Assembly: GCA_963715055.1 (NCBI GenBank)
Contig: CAVQRB010000002.1
Location: forward strand, 62,001-126,000
Origin: CAVQRB01 sp963715055
GTDB lineage: Bacteria > Pseudomonadota > Alphaproteobacteria > Rhodobacterales > Rhodobacteraceae
Direction of reading: 5' to 3'
DNA: 64,000 nt
Both the position numbers and the translations under genes were made by a program. Below, piece after piece: positions 16,954 through 25,213 of this stretch. Below the pieces are notes generated by a model, which worked only from the letters and a program-made list of their open reading frames with translations, did not search any database and had not been told where the DNA came from. Within the stretch, counting starts at the first letter, position 1; every line of letters begins with the position of its first letter.

Positions 16954-17996
16954 AGGGCCACCCCTGTCTCGGGATCGAAGCCGACCCGCGCCTTGTTGAA
17001 CTCACGCATCCGCGCAAGGACGTCGACCCCGATCTGGTCATACATGTGCAACAGATCCACCAGCACCCAGTTTTCCCGGATCAGCCCGTTTTCCAGCCGC
17101 CAGAAATCCAGACTGCGCATCGCGATCTTCTTGCCGACGGGCGCAATGCCCAGCCAGCCGCCATGGGTGATCGTCTGGTACATGTCCGGCCATCCGGTCA
17201 CCGCCGCGTAATTGCGGTCACCGAAGAAGTGATACTCGATCTCGTCCACGTATTTCCCCCGGTCCGGCATGGCACTGAGGAAAGGGATCTGGTGCCAGTT
17301 ACGAAAGCCCTCTATCCCGCGCCCGGTGCCGATGCCCGAGGGACCATACCATGACATGCGCGCATGCCAGAAGCGCTGCATTTCCATCACTTCCGGCCCA
17401 CCTTGCGACGGATGCCGCTTCATGTGCTCCAGCATATCGATGATATGTTGGCAGGTCGACTGCCCTTCCTTGACTTCATATGGCCCGGGAACCAGCCCGT
17501 CACAGGTCGCAGGCCCCGGCACATGCCACTCCCGCCCCAGGCTGGGGCTCATCGGCCAGGCCCGGGCCTGCATCATCACCTCCGGCAGGTCCCAGAGCGC
17601 CTGCATCTCGATGATCCTGCCATTCTCGAAGCGATAGAACTCGTGAAACCGCATGTGCACCACATGGCCCGTGGGCGGTATGTCCAACCAGGGTGCGCGA
17701 AAGACACCGGTGTAATAGCCTCCGCAGCCGACCCAATCAGCCCCTTCCGGCGTCGGGCCTCCCATCACGATATGGTCGCGTCGCTCCAGATCTGGCCAGG
17801 CCTTGAACAATGGCGCGTAGACCTGCTCAAGATAGGCATCGACGCCGCGGATCGTCTCGAAGGGAAAGGTCAGGTTGAAGACCACGTCCGGCGCGCAAAC
17901 AGCGTTCAACGCGCTGCGCAGTGCCTCAAGATCGAAATCATACATCGCGGCCCGCAAGGGTGCGATAGTGCTCTTGTGCTGTGAGTGGCGGTCCAT
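16950..17996 (-). CDS. Two-domain SnoaL/NTF2-fold protein, operon copy 2
   Basis: A 348-residue protein consisting of two SnoaL-like domains (about 10-150 and 190-330). Each has the barrel-closing strand typical of the fold: MRFHEFYRFENGRIIEMQ in the first, RSLDFWRLENGLIRENWV in the second. The second continues into VDLLHMYDQIGVDV, the signature shared with the two other SnoaL-type proteins of the operon. The nearest annotated relatives by pattern are SnoaL-like polyketide/ester cyclases. An intergenic hairpin repeat (18000-18046) lies immediately upstream of its start. Confidence 0.78.
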   Translation of the reverse strand: MDRHSQHKSTIAPLRAAMYDFDLEALRSALNAVCAPDVVFNLTFPFETIRGVDAYLEQVYAPLFKAWPDLERRDHIVMGGPTPEGADWVGCGGYYTGVFRAPWLDIPPTGHVVHMRFHEFYRFENGRIIEMQALWDLPEVMMQARAWPMSPSLGREWHVPGPATCDGLVPGPYEVKEGQSTCQHIIDMLEHMKRHPSQGGPEVMEMQRFWHARMSWYGPSGIGTGRGIEGFRNWHQIPFLSAMPDRGKYVDEIEYHFFGDRNYAAVTGWPDMYQTITHGGWLGIAPVGKKIAMRSLDFWRLENGLIRENWVLVDLLHMYDQIGVDVLARMREFNKARVGFDPETGVAL

Positions 17997-17999
17997 GGT

Positions 18000-18046
18000 T
18001 TCTCCTGGCTCGAAATATCCCGGGGGTCCGGGGGCTGGCCCCCGGC
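18000..18046 (-). repeat. Intergenic hairpin repeat, copy 1 (roseobacter-type REP-like element)
   Basis: On the minus strand, a perfect 8-bp G+C stem (CCGGGGGC/GCCCCCGG with a 2-nt loop, 18028-18045) is followed by a C-rich tract and then GGGATATTTCGAGCCAGG. The second half is shared with a copy at 19950-19993 in opposite orientation (GGGGATATTTGGGGCCAAA). The common pattern is hairpin, GGGATATTT, GCCA, then an AGAA-like end. It lies in the 60-bp gap between the HpsN-like gene and the SnoaL-type gene. Confidence 0.6.
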
Positions 18047-18056
18047 CTGCACCACC

Positions 18057-19385
18057 CTACTCCGCCGCGTCCCGTGCGGGCGCCGCCGCCCCGTAAGGCA
18101 CATTCACCCCGCCGTACCGCCGCACCCGCAGATTGCACTGCTCGGCATGCCCCACGAACCCCTCCAGAATGCAAAGCCGCGAGCCATAGGCGCCGATCTC
18201 CGCGGCGGCCGCATCGGTCAGGATCTTCTGGTAGCTGTGGGTCTTCAGGAACTTGCCGACCCAGAGCCCGCCAGTGTAGCGCCCGGCCTTCTTCGTAGGC
18301 AGCGTGTGGTTGGTGCCGATCACCTTGTCACCATTGGCCACATTGGTCCGCGCGCCCAGAAACAAGGCACCGTAGCAGGTCATCTTCTCGAGAAACCAGT
18401 CGTCGCGGTCGGTCATCACCTGCACGTGCTCAGAGGCGATGTCATCGGCCACGGCCAACATCTCCTCATAGGTATCGCAATGGATCACCTCGCCATAGTC
18501 CTCCCAGCTCACGCGTGCCGTGTCGGCGGTGGGCAGGATCTTTAGAATACGGACGATCTCGGCCATGGTTTCCTCGGCCAGTTTGCGCGAATTGGTCACA
18601 AGCACCGCAGGCGAGTTGTAGCCATGCTCCGCCTGACCCAGCAGATCGGTGGCGCAGATCTCCGCATCCACGGTCTCATCCGCGATCACCATCGTCTCCG
18701 TGGGTCCAGCGAAAAGATCGATGCCCACGCGCCCGAAAAGCTGCCGCTTGGCTTCAGCCACATAGGCGTTGCCGGGTCCCACGATCATGTGCACGGGTTC
18801 AATCGTGTCAGTGCCGAGCGCCATCGCGCCCACTGCCTGAATACCGCCCATCACATAGATCTCATGTGCGCCGCCAAGGTGCATCGCGGCAATGACACCG
18901 GGGTTGGGCTTGCCCTTGAAGGGCGGGGTGCAGGCGATGATGCGGGGCACTTTCGCCACGCTCGCCGTCGCCACGGACATATGCGCCGAAGCCACCATCG
19001 GAAACTTGCCGCCGGGCACGTAGCAGCCCACGGATTGGACGGGAATGTTCTTGTGACCGAGGATCACGCCCGGCAGCGTCTCCACCTCGATGTCCAGCAT
19101 GCTGTCGCGCTGCGCCTGCGCGAAGGCGCGCACCTGCGCCTGGGCAAACTTGATATCAGCAAGCTCGCGCGGGGTGAGCTGCGCGATGAGATCATCGATT
19201 TCCTGCTGGCTCAACTTGAAGCTCGCCGGGGAATAGTTGTCGAACTTTTCCGACAATTCGCGTACGGCCACATCGCCGCGCGCCTCGATATCCGCGAGGA
19301 TCGCCTCGACCGACGCCCGTGTTTTTGCGTCGTCCTCCGCGCGTTCCGACGCCGGTTTGCCGGTCTTCAAATAGGTGACTGCCAT
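18057..19385 (-). CDS. Histidinol dehydrogenase-family protein, HpsN-like (sulfopropanediol dehydrogenase type)
   Basis: A 442-residue zinc dehydrogenase of the HisD family. Conserved active-site elements are LLGQAEHG (Gln and His zinc ligands), ASEHVQV (catalytic Glu-His), NGDKVIGTNHTLPT (Asp) and EGFVGHAEQ (His ligand). The start MAVTYLKTGKPASERAEDD and overall sequence resemble HpsN, which oxidises (R)-2,3-dihydroxypropane-1-sulfonate to sulfolactate, more than biosynthetic HisD. No histidine genes are nearby; it sits between two SnoaL-type genes. A sulfonated or otherwise acidic diol substrate is inference. The ATG at 19385 has a GAGGAAGAG SD and is preferred over the longer frame to 19490. 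Confidence 0.82.
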   Translation of the reverse strand: MAVTYLKTGKPASERAEDDAKTRASVEAILADIEARGDVAVRELSEKFDNYSPASFKLSQQEIDDLIAQLTPRELADIKFAQAQVRAFAQAQRDSMLDIEVETLPGVILGHKNIPVQSVGCYVPGGKFPMVASAHMSVATASVAKVPRIIACTPPFKGKPNPGVIAAMHLGGAHEIYVMGGIQAVGAMALGTDTIEPVHMIVGPGNAYVAEAKRQLFGRVGIDLFAGPTETMVIADETVDAEICATDLLGQAEHGYNSPAVLVTNSRKLAEETMAEIVRILKILPTADTARVSWEDYGEVIHCDTYEEMLAVADDIASEHVQVMTDRDDWFLEKMTCYGALFLGARTNVANGDKVIGTNHTLPTKKAGRYTGGLWVGKFLKTHSYQKILTDAAAAEIGAYGSRLCILEGFVGHAEQCNLRVRRYGGVNVPYGAAAPARDAAE

Positions 19386-19395
19386 CTCTTCCTCC

Positions 19396-19926
19396 TCAAC
19401 CGCCCGGGCGCGGCGGTGCCTTCTCGCCCCGGTCAAAGGCTTCCCAGCCCTCGCCTTTGAATACATCAATCCCGAGCTGTGCCAGGACATGGGGGAAATC
19501 GACCATGACCCAGTTGTCGGTGATCCTGCCGTTCCCGACCTTCCAGAAATCCATGTACCGAATCTCCACCCGTTTGCCGGTGGCGGCCACGCCCATGAAA
19601 GTGCCGGAGTGCGTGGCTTCCTGCCGACCGAAGGCTGCGGCCCATTCCCCCATGAAAAGCCGCGCCTCGTCGATGCAGACCTTGTCGGAGAAGGCTGCCT
19701 GGAACGGGCGCTGCCAGTTGTCCTGGAACTCCTTCAGGCCATTCTTGGTGCCGCAGCCCTGATTGCCCATCCAACGGAAATCCTCCGCGAAGAAGGCGCC
19801 GATGTCGTCGATGCGGTGATCGTTGAGGCCGTCGACCATGCCTTCGATCAACGCACGCGTGACGGCGGTCTTGCTCATGTCGGTGTCGCGACTGAGGCGT
19901 GCCTGTTCGGGCCGTGATCCTTTCAT
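19396..19926 (-). CDS. Single-domain SnoaL/NTF2-fold protein, operon copy 3
   Basis: A 176-residue SnoaL-like protein. Residues ~25-150 form one domain: ALIEGMVDGLNDHRIDDIG at the start, then RYMDFWKVGNGRITDNWVMV and DFPHVLAQLGIDVF at the end. The last two segments are nearly the same as the C-terminal part of the 348-residue protein, so the two are paralogues. The ATG at 19926 starts the gene; the frame extends ~60 bp upstream through the repeat. It is 10 bp before the HpsN-like gene and probably cotranscribed with it. Confidence 0.8.
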   Translation of the reverse strand: MKGSRPEQARLSRDTDMSKTAVTRALIEGMVDGLNDHRIDDIGAFFAEDFRWMGNQGCGTKNGLKEFQDNWQRPFQAAFSDKVCIDEARLFMGEWAAAFGRQEATHSGTFMGVAATGKRVEIRYMDFWKVGNGRITDNWVMVDFPHVLAQLGIDVFKGEGWEAFDRGEKAPPRPGG

Positions 19927-19949
19927 GGCAGAAGTCCTCGCATCTTCGG

Positions 19950-19993
19950 GGCGGCGGGAGCCTCCGGCGGGGATATTTGGGGCCAAAAGAAGG
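19950..19993 (+). repeat. Intergenic hairpin repeat, copy 2 (inverted relative to copy 1)
   Basis: A G+C-rich imperfect stem (GGCGGGAGCCTCCGGC) is followed by GGGGATATTTGGGGCCAAA and AGAAGG. It shares the GGGATATTT-x3-GCCA-x2-AGAA pattern with the copy at 18000-18046 but lies in the opposite orientation. It occupies the 73-bp gap between the ABC permease gene and the SnoaL-type gene, so the two copies bracket the SnoaL/HpsN-like pair. Confidence 0.55.
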
Positions 19994-19999
19994 GCTGTG

Positions 20000-21157
20000 T
20001 CATCCTTTCACGGCTCCCGCGGTGAGGCCTGAGACGATCTGGCGCTGGAAGACCATGACCAGAAGGAAGAGGGGCGCGGTGATGGAAACGGCGGCGGCCA
20101 CGGCCTCGACCTGATCGGTGGTCGTGGTCTCGCGGTTGAAATAGCCGGCGATGGCGGGAACCATGGTCTGGTTCTGCGCGTCGAGCAGCAGTGAGGTCAC
20201 GAGAAAATCGTTGTAGCCCAGCAGGAAGCTGAAGAGGCCGGTGGTAATGACGCCGGGCCACATGACCGGCATGATCACCCTGCGGAAGGCCTGAAAATGC
20301 GAGCAGCCGTCGACCCGCGCCGCCTCGTCGAGTTCCGCGGGAATGTTCTGGAAGAAGCTGCGCAACATCCAGATGGTGAAGGGCTGGTTGATCGAGACGA
20401 GCACTGCGATCACCGCCCAGGGCTGGCCATAGAGGGTGGGGGCGCCTTCGCCGAAGATCGGGCGCAGGATTTCCGAGGAATTGATGAAAACCGGCAGATA
20501 GCCCGCCACCAGCACCGAGTGCGGCAGGGCCCGGAAGATCAGCGCGAGGATCAGCAGCCAGAAGGCCAGATCCGAGCCCGAGCGTGCGAGACCGTAGCCT
20601 GCAAGCGTGCCGACCGTGAGTGAGATGGTGACGACGCCCGCCGTGACCAGCATGGAATTGAGAAAATTCCGGTAGAATTCGTTCTCGGCCCAGACCGCGA
20701 CGTAATGTTCCGTCGTCAAACCGAGGATCGGGCGGCCAAGCGGGCCGAGGATGCTGTTCAGCGCGGCAAGAACGAGCGGCAGAAGACCGAAGAAGACCAG
20801 CAGGAACGTGAGCGCATAGACCAGCGCCCCGACGATCCAGCCGAGCGCGATCAGGCCAGGCGGTGTCCATGCCTTCACCAGTCCGGGCAGGCGGGTGAAG
20901 GCCCAGCGGATGGCGAAGAAGAGCACGACAAGGCCGAACAGGATGTCCACGACCGACAAACCGTCGCCTTGGGCCACGGTCGCGGGGCCGGTAATTACGT
21001 CCCAGGCGCTGGCGGCAAAAGCGTCGACGGGAGATTTGAAACTCATCACCGCGATCCAGAAGATCGGGAATGCGGCCAGAAGGCACCAGAAGGCGAGAAA
21101 GGTTCCGGAGGAGAGGCGCAGCGCGAGGGATTGCTGCATGGCCTTGGGCGTGGACAT
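20000..21157 (-). CDS. ABC transporter permease, CUT1 type (MalG/UgpE-like)
   Basis: A 385-residue inner-membrane permease with a long N-terminal region. The cytoplasmic EAA loop NIPAELDEAARVDGCSHFQAF matches the MalG-type subunit that docks on the ATPase. Beyond the usual six C-terminal helices it has an extra N-terminal hydrophobic segment pair (about 15-40 and 75-95) and a ~100-residue insert relative to MalG, as seen in some polyol/glycerol-phosphate-type systems. Its start overlaps the stop of the partner permease by one base, so the two are coupled. Confidence 0.88.
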   Translation of the reverse strand: MSTPKAMQQSLALRLSSGTFLAFWCLLAAFPIFWIAVMSFKSPVDAFAASAWDVITGPATVAQGDGLSVVDILFGLVVLFFAIRWAFTRLPGLVKAWTPPGLIALGWIVGALVYALTFLLVFFGLLPLVLAALNSILGPLGRPILGLTTEHYVAVWAENEFYRNFLNSMLVTAGVVTISLTVGTLAGYGLARSGSDLAFWLLILALIFRALPHSVLVAGYLPVFINSSEILRPIFGEGAPTLYGQPWAVIAVLVSINQPFTIWMLRSFFQNIPAELDEAARVDGCSHFQAFRRVIMPVMWPGVITTGLFSFLLGYNDFLVTSLLLDAQNQTMVPAIAGYFNRETTTTDQVEAVAAAVSITAPLFLLVMVFQRQIVSGLTAGAVKG

Positions 21158-22182
21158 CAGTGCGCACTCCCCTTGTGGTCGCGCCAGGTACGGCGCAGCG
21201 GCAGAATGAGCAGGAAGACGATGCCGATCATCGTGAGCATGGCCGAGGCCGAGGCGCGGGAGATCGCGCGGTTGCCCGCATCATCCGGCGTCAGGAAGTC
21301 ATAGGTGAGCCATTGCAGCGAGATCACATGCGCCTGGCTACGGAAGCCCACGATCTCCTCGAAGACGCGGTAGCAGTCCATCAGATGGATGAGGGCGATG
21401 AAGATGATCAGTGGCATCAGATGCGGGATGATCACGTGGCGCAGGCGCTCCCAGCGGCTGGCCCCGTCGATCACGGCGCTTTCCAGCGTGTCCATGTTCA
21501 CGGTCTGCAGCCCCGCGTAGAAAATCACGAAGGCGAAGGGCGCCACGTGCCAGACCCGGTAAAAGTACATCAGAACCTCGATGGTCCAGCTTTGGGCGAA
21601 CATGGCGATGTCCTGCCCGCTCCAGCGCTCCATTGCCACGGTGAGGATGCCATCGCCGACAAAGAGCCAGTAGATCGACAGCGAGCCGATCACCGGCGTG
21701 ATGATGAAGGGCAGGAGCGAGATGAAGATCACCGGGCCACGGATCGCGCGTGCGGCGTTGTTGACCGCCAGCGCGATCATCAGCCCGACGCCGATCACCA
21801 GCGGCAGTGTCAGGAGCGTGAAGGAAAGGGTGAAGCGCAGCGCCTTCCAGAAGTCGATCTGCAGGATGTCACCCCATTGACCAGAGCGGATCGCCTCGCC
21901 CACCCTGTCCAGTTGCAGCACCGAGCGGTAGCTTTGCAAACCGATCCATTCGGTCCGGGTCATGACCTTGCCGTTCTCGTCGAGCACTGGAACGGTCTTG
22001 ATCTCGGTCACGCAGGTCTGGGTCAGAAAGCCCGGGGTGCAGGTTTCGACCTCGACCTGTTCGAGCACGTTCTGGGTGTTCTGGAAGCTCTGGATGAAAA
22101 CGGAAACCAGCGGCGCCGCAATGAACAGCATCATCATGAAGATCGACGGGCCGACAAAAGCAGCGAATGTCTTGAATTTCAT
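21157..22182 (-). CDS. ABC transporter permease, CUT1 type (MalF/UgpA-like)
   Basis: A 341-residue permease. The first membrane segment is at residues ~10-30, then a periplasmic stretch with CTPGFLTQTCVTE containing two cysteines, then five more helices. The EAA loop is MDTLESAVIDGASRWERLRHV, the form expected for the MalF-type subunit. It pairs with the adjacent MalG-like protein to form the transmembrane channel of the importer. The distance to the solute-binding protein gene is 130 bp. Confidence 0.88.
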   Translation of the reverse strand: MKFKTFAAFVGPSIFMMMLFIAAPLVSVFIQSFQNTQNVLEQVEVETCTPGFLTQTCVTEIKTVPVLDENGKVMTRTEWIGLQSYRSVLQLDRVGEAIRSGQWGDILQIDFWKALRFTLSFTLLTLPLVIGVGLMIALAVNNAARAIRGPVIFISLLPFIITPVIGSLSIYWLFVGDGILTVAMERWSGQDIAMFAQSWTIEVLMYFYRVWHVAPFAFVIFYAGLQTVNMDTLESAVIDGASRWERLRHVIIPHLMPLIIFIALIHLMDCYRVFEEIVGFRSQAHVISLQWLTYDFLTPDDAGNRAISRASASAMLTMIGIVFLLILPLRRTWRDHKGSAH

Positions 22183-22312
22183 GGGCCGGTCCTCGCGGGT
22201 TCCGTGGATACTCAGGCGTCAGGGTGTTCTTGCGCACCGCACGGAGTTCATGCTGTGCGCAAAGCAACGGCGGCAATGGTACCGGCCGGGACAGACCCGG
22301 CCGGCAAAGGTG

Positions 22313-23533
22313 TCACTGCATCACGCCCGCTTCCCTGGCGGAGGTCGTGTAGCTTGCTTCGATGGCCGCGAGGGTCGCTGCGGCGTCACGCTCTCCCGTC
22401 AGGAAGGCGGGGATCTCGTTGCCGAGTGCTGTATGCAGAAGGCCCATCTGGGTCGTGGAAGGATAAGCCGGTGGCGGGGTCGGCGCGGTCGCAGTCTGCA
22501 CCGTTCCCAGCGCCACTTCGCCCGGCACATAGCCGGGGATCAGCCAGATCGCGGCATCGTTGTTGGCCTTGACCATCTCCTCGTCGAGCCCTTCCATCGC
22601 GACCCGGAAAGCGGCGTCCGCTTCCTCGTCGGAGATGTTGGTCGCGATCACGATACCGTCCCACCAGAGTGTCGTGGCCGGCGCACCGCCCGGCACGGCC
22701 ATCGGGGCGGCGGCCATCTTCACCTTGCCGACCACCTGGCTTTCGGCGGCATCATCCATCGCACCTGCGCGGCTGGCCCAGAGGTTGGCCATGGCGATCT
22801 TGCCCTGCTGGAACTGCTGCTGGACATAGGTGCTGTCGCTGACGAGAACTTCGGGGTCCATGTACTGGAGCCCCTCTTTCATCATTTCGAGCGCCTTGAG
22901 GCCCGCCTCGGAGTTCACGGCCGTGGAATTGTCATCGTTGAAATATGTACCGCCGAAACCGGGGTACATGTTCACGAACTCCTGCGCGAGGTTCCAGCCC
23001 GAGGCCATCGTGGCACCGAGCGGATAGTCGACCACACCAGCTTCCTTGATCTTGGCAGCAGCGGCGTAGACCTCGTCCCAGGTGGTCGGCACGGCGATGC
23101 CGAGATCGGCAAGAATGTCCTCGCGGTACATCAGGTGCTGTGTGTTCACCATCATCGCGATGGCCATGATCTGGCCGTTGACACGGATGAGTTGGTTCGG
23201 CGCGAGGTTCTGGCCGTATTTGGTCACCAGGTCATCGAGCGGCCGGATGGTGCCTGCGTTCAAAAGCGGCGTGATGGTGCCGTTTGACACCCCGCCGATT
23301 TGATAAAGCGCCGGGCTCGCCTCGAAGGCCGCCGGCTGTTTGGTGCGGAATTCCTGGTCGAGCTCGGCCTGGAAATTCCCGCATTCGGCCATGGCGTCGG
23401 TCACGGCTTTCCAGGCCTCGAACCCGGCGCTGAGCGATTTCAGCGGCACGGTATTCTCGAAGGCGCAGGCCGCCCAAGCCCCGCTGCCCAGAAGCGAGAT
23501 CGCTCCCGCCAGTGCGATTTTCTTCAGAAACAT
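22313..23533 (-). CDS. ABC transporter solute-binding protein, family 1
   Basis: A 406-residue periplasmic binding protein with signal peptide MFLKKIALAGAISLLGSGAWA. The family 1 pattern is visible in YREDILADLGIAVPTTWDEV and in LWWDGIVIATNISDEEADAAF. Family members bind oligosaccharides, polyols or glycerol phosphodiesters; the ligand here is unknown. I chose the ATG at 23533, which has AGGGAG 7 bp upstream; an in-frame TTG six bases earlier abuts that SD. It follows the ATPase gene by 84 bp and precedes the permeases. Confidence 0.9.
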   Translation of the reverse strand: MFLKKIALAGAISLLGSGAWAACAFENTVPLKSLSAGFEAWKAVTDAMAECGNFQAELDQEFRTKQPAAFEASPALYQIGGVSNGTITPLLNAGTIRPLDDLVTKYGQNLAPNQLIRVNGQIMAIAMMVNTQHLMYREDILADLGIAVPTTWDEVYAAAAKIKEAGVVDYPLGATMASGWNLAQEFVNMYPGFGGTYFNDDNSTAVNSEAGLKALEMMKEGLQYMDPEVLVSDSTYVQQQFQQGKIAMANLWASRAGAMDDAAESQVVGKVKMAAAPMAVPGGAPATTLWWDGIVIATNISDEEADAAFRVAMEGLDEEMVKANNDAAIWLIPGYVPGEVALGTVQTATAPTPPPAYPSTTQMGLLHTALGNEIPAFLTGERDAAATLAAIEASYTTSAREAGVMQ

Positions 23534-23617
23534 GTGCAAACTCCCTGTTGCAGTTGTTCGGATGCATCTTGCAAGGCTGCACCCTTTTTTGGCCCCGTCA
23601 CCGGGGGATCGAATGTC

Positions 23618-24671
23618 TCAGGCCGTGGGTATTCTCGCCCCGCTTATCGTGTCGAAGAGGTGGCAGATCGCCACCGGTACGGTGAAGGAGACTGTCTCGC
23701 CGATCTCCGCACGGAAATCCTTGTGCGCCTTGACGGAGACCAACTCGCCGCCCGCGCGCACCGTCAGCATCGTGGCATCCCCAAGCAGTTCGATGGTGTA
23801 GATCGGCGCGGTGATCTGACCTTCGCCGTCGGCAAGCGCCGCATCCTCGGCGCGAAACCCCAGCGTCACCGACCCGTCAGGCCCGCTGAGGCCCGAGATC
23901 GCGACATTCCTGCCGGTGAAGGTGCCGCCGTTCAGTTCGCCGTTCATCAGGTTCATCGCGGGGCTGCCGATGAAGCTCGCCACGAAGGTGTTGGCGGGAT
24001 TGTCGTAGATGTCCGTGGGTGTTCCGACCTGCTGCACCTTGCCCTGCTTCATCACCACGACCCGGTCCGCGAGCGTCATGGCCTCGATCTGGTCATGTGT
24101 CACGTAGACTGTCGTGACCTTCAGTTCATGACGAAAGGTTCTTGATCTGCGCCCGGGTCGACACCCGCAACTTGGCATCGAGGTTCGACAAGGGTTCGTC
24201 CATCAGGAAGACATTGGGTTCGCGCACGATGGCGCGCGCCAGTGCCACCCGCTGACGCTGCCCGCCTGACAGCTCCGCGGGCTTGCGGTGCAGGAAGTCG
24301 TCGAGTTCCACCATCGCGGAGGCACGCCGCACCCGCTCGTCATGCTGCGCCTCGGGCACCTTGCGCACCTTGAGCGGGAAACGAATGTTCTCATAGACGT
24401 TCATGTTGGGGTAAAGACCGTAGGACTGGAAGACCATCGCCACATCGCGGTCCTTGGGGTCGAGATCGTTCACGACCTTGCCGTCGATCAGGATTTCGCC
24501 TTCGCTGGCATCCTCTAGACCTGCGATCATGCGCATCGTGGTGGTCTTGCCGCAGCCCGAGGGCCCCAGCAGCACCAGAAACTCGCGGTCCGCGATCGTC
24601 AGGTTGAAGTTGTCCACCCCGACGAAACTGCCCCAGCGTTTGTTGATGTTGCGCAGTTCGATCTCAGCCAT
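23618..24671 (-). pseudogene. ABC transporter ATP-binding protein (MalK/UgpC type), frameshifted
   Basis: About 350 residues. The first frame has Walker A GPSGCGKTTT, Q-loop VFQSYGLYPNM, signature LSGGQRQRVALARAI and Walker B VFLMDEPLSNLDAK, ending at AQIKNL. The H-loop VTHDQIEAMTLADRVVVM and the C-terminal TOBE domain (LGFRAEDAALADGEGQITAP) continue in another frame. An extra A in the AAA at 24135-24137 explains the break; removing it gives a continuous KNLRHELKVTTVYVTHDQ. As the first gene of the importer operon, a genuine frameshift would disable uptake, so an assembly error should be considered. Start at 24671 has an upstream GGGAGG. Confidence 0.85.
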
Positions 24672-25213
24672 GACACCCCCGGCCTCCCTGTGCACCGACA
24701 GGAACATCCCAACGCTAGACACCGGTACGGGCCTTTGGCAAGCAAATTTTGCACACGCGTGCAAAATCGGGAGTGCCGTCGTTTCGAAGGAATGCGGTGA
24801 CGGCGCACCATTGAACTGCGCACCCGCAACACTGCGCGACTTGATTGCTTTCGGGAACAAAACCGCAGGGTGGCGGCGTGGCAATCGAAACTTCATTGTC
24901 TGCGCAATGCCTTGAGACATCACTTTGCCTCAGCTTCAGGATGGTGGGCAGACCAGACGACAGGCGAAGTCGCAGCGTTTCTTCTGATCGATCCTCTGCC
25001 AGAAGAAGTCTCTTCAAACGCACGCAAACTGAGGCGAGCGTTCTTGCGAGATCGCCCGCATCAGGCGAATCAATCCGTGACCGCTCCGGATGATTGCCCT
25101 GTTTAGGCGTCGCGAAACCCGTCGCGTCAACTCGGTTTCATGCATCCGGCGCCCAAGCATTCCGCGCATGGGCCTTTGGAGCGAGCTTTCCGCGTTCCTT
25201 CATCAGACCCTCA
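24672..25213. other. Gene-free region upstream of the ABC importer operon
   Basis: 542 bp between the stop of gcdH and the start of the ABC ATPase gene. It must hold the main promoter of the large minus-strand operon and contains the LacI-type palindrome at 24746-24767. Short open frames exist on both strands (for example 24870-25106 plus), but they lack a Shine-Dalgarno sequence and recognisable protein features, so I call none. No clear terminator follows gcdH. Confidence 0.5.
24746..24767. promoter_or_regulatory. LacI-family-type operator palindrome
   Basis: The core TTTTGCACACGCGTGCAAAA, extended by an A-T pair on each side, is an even palindrome with one mismatched pair and a central CG. 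Even symmetry and a CG centre are characteristic of LacI-family operators. It lies about 75 bp upstream of the ATPase start, and a LacI-family gene is encoded inside the operon (15168-16184). No second copy was noticed in the window. Binding by that regulator is inference. Confidence 0.65.

Noticed and set aside
18057..19385. Annotation as biosynthetic histidinol dehydrogenase (hisD)
   Set aside because: No histidine genes nearby, the context is a catabolic importer operon, and the sequence resembles HpsN more closely.
24845..25106. Short plus-strand frames in the 542-bp gap upstream of the importer
   Set aside because: No Shine-Dalgarno, no domain, overlapping frames of similar length; coding cannot be supported.
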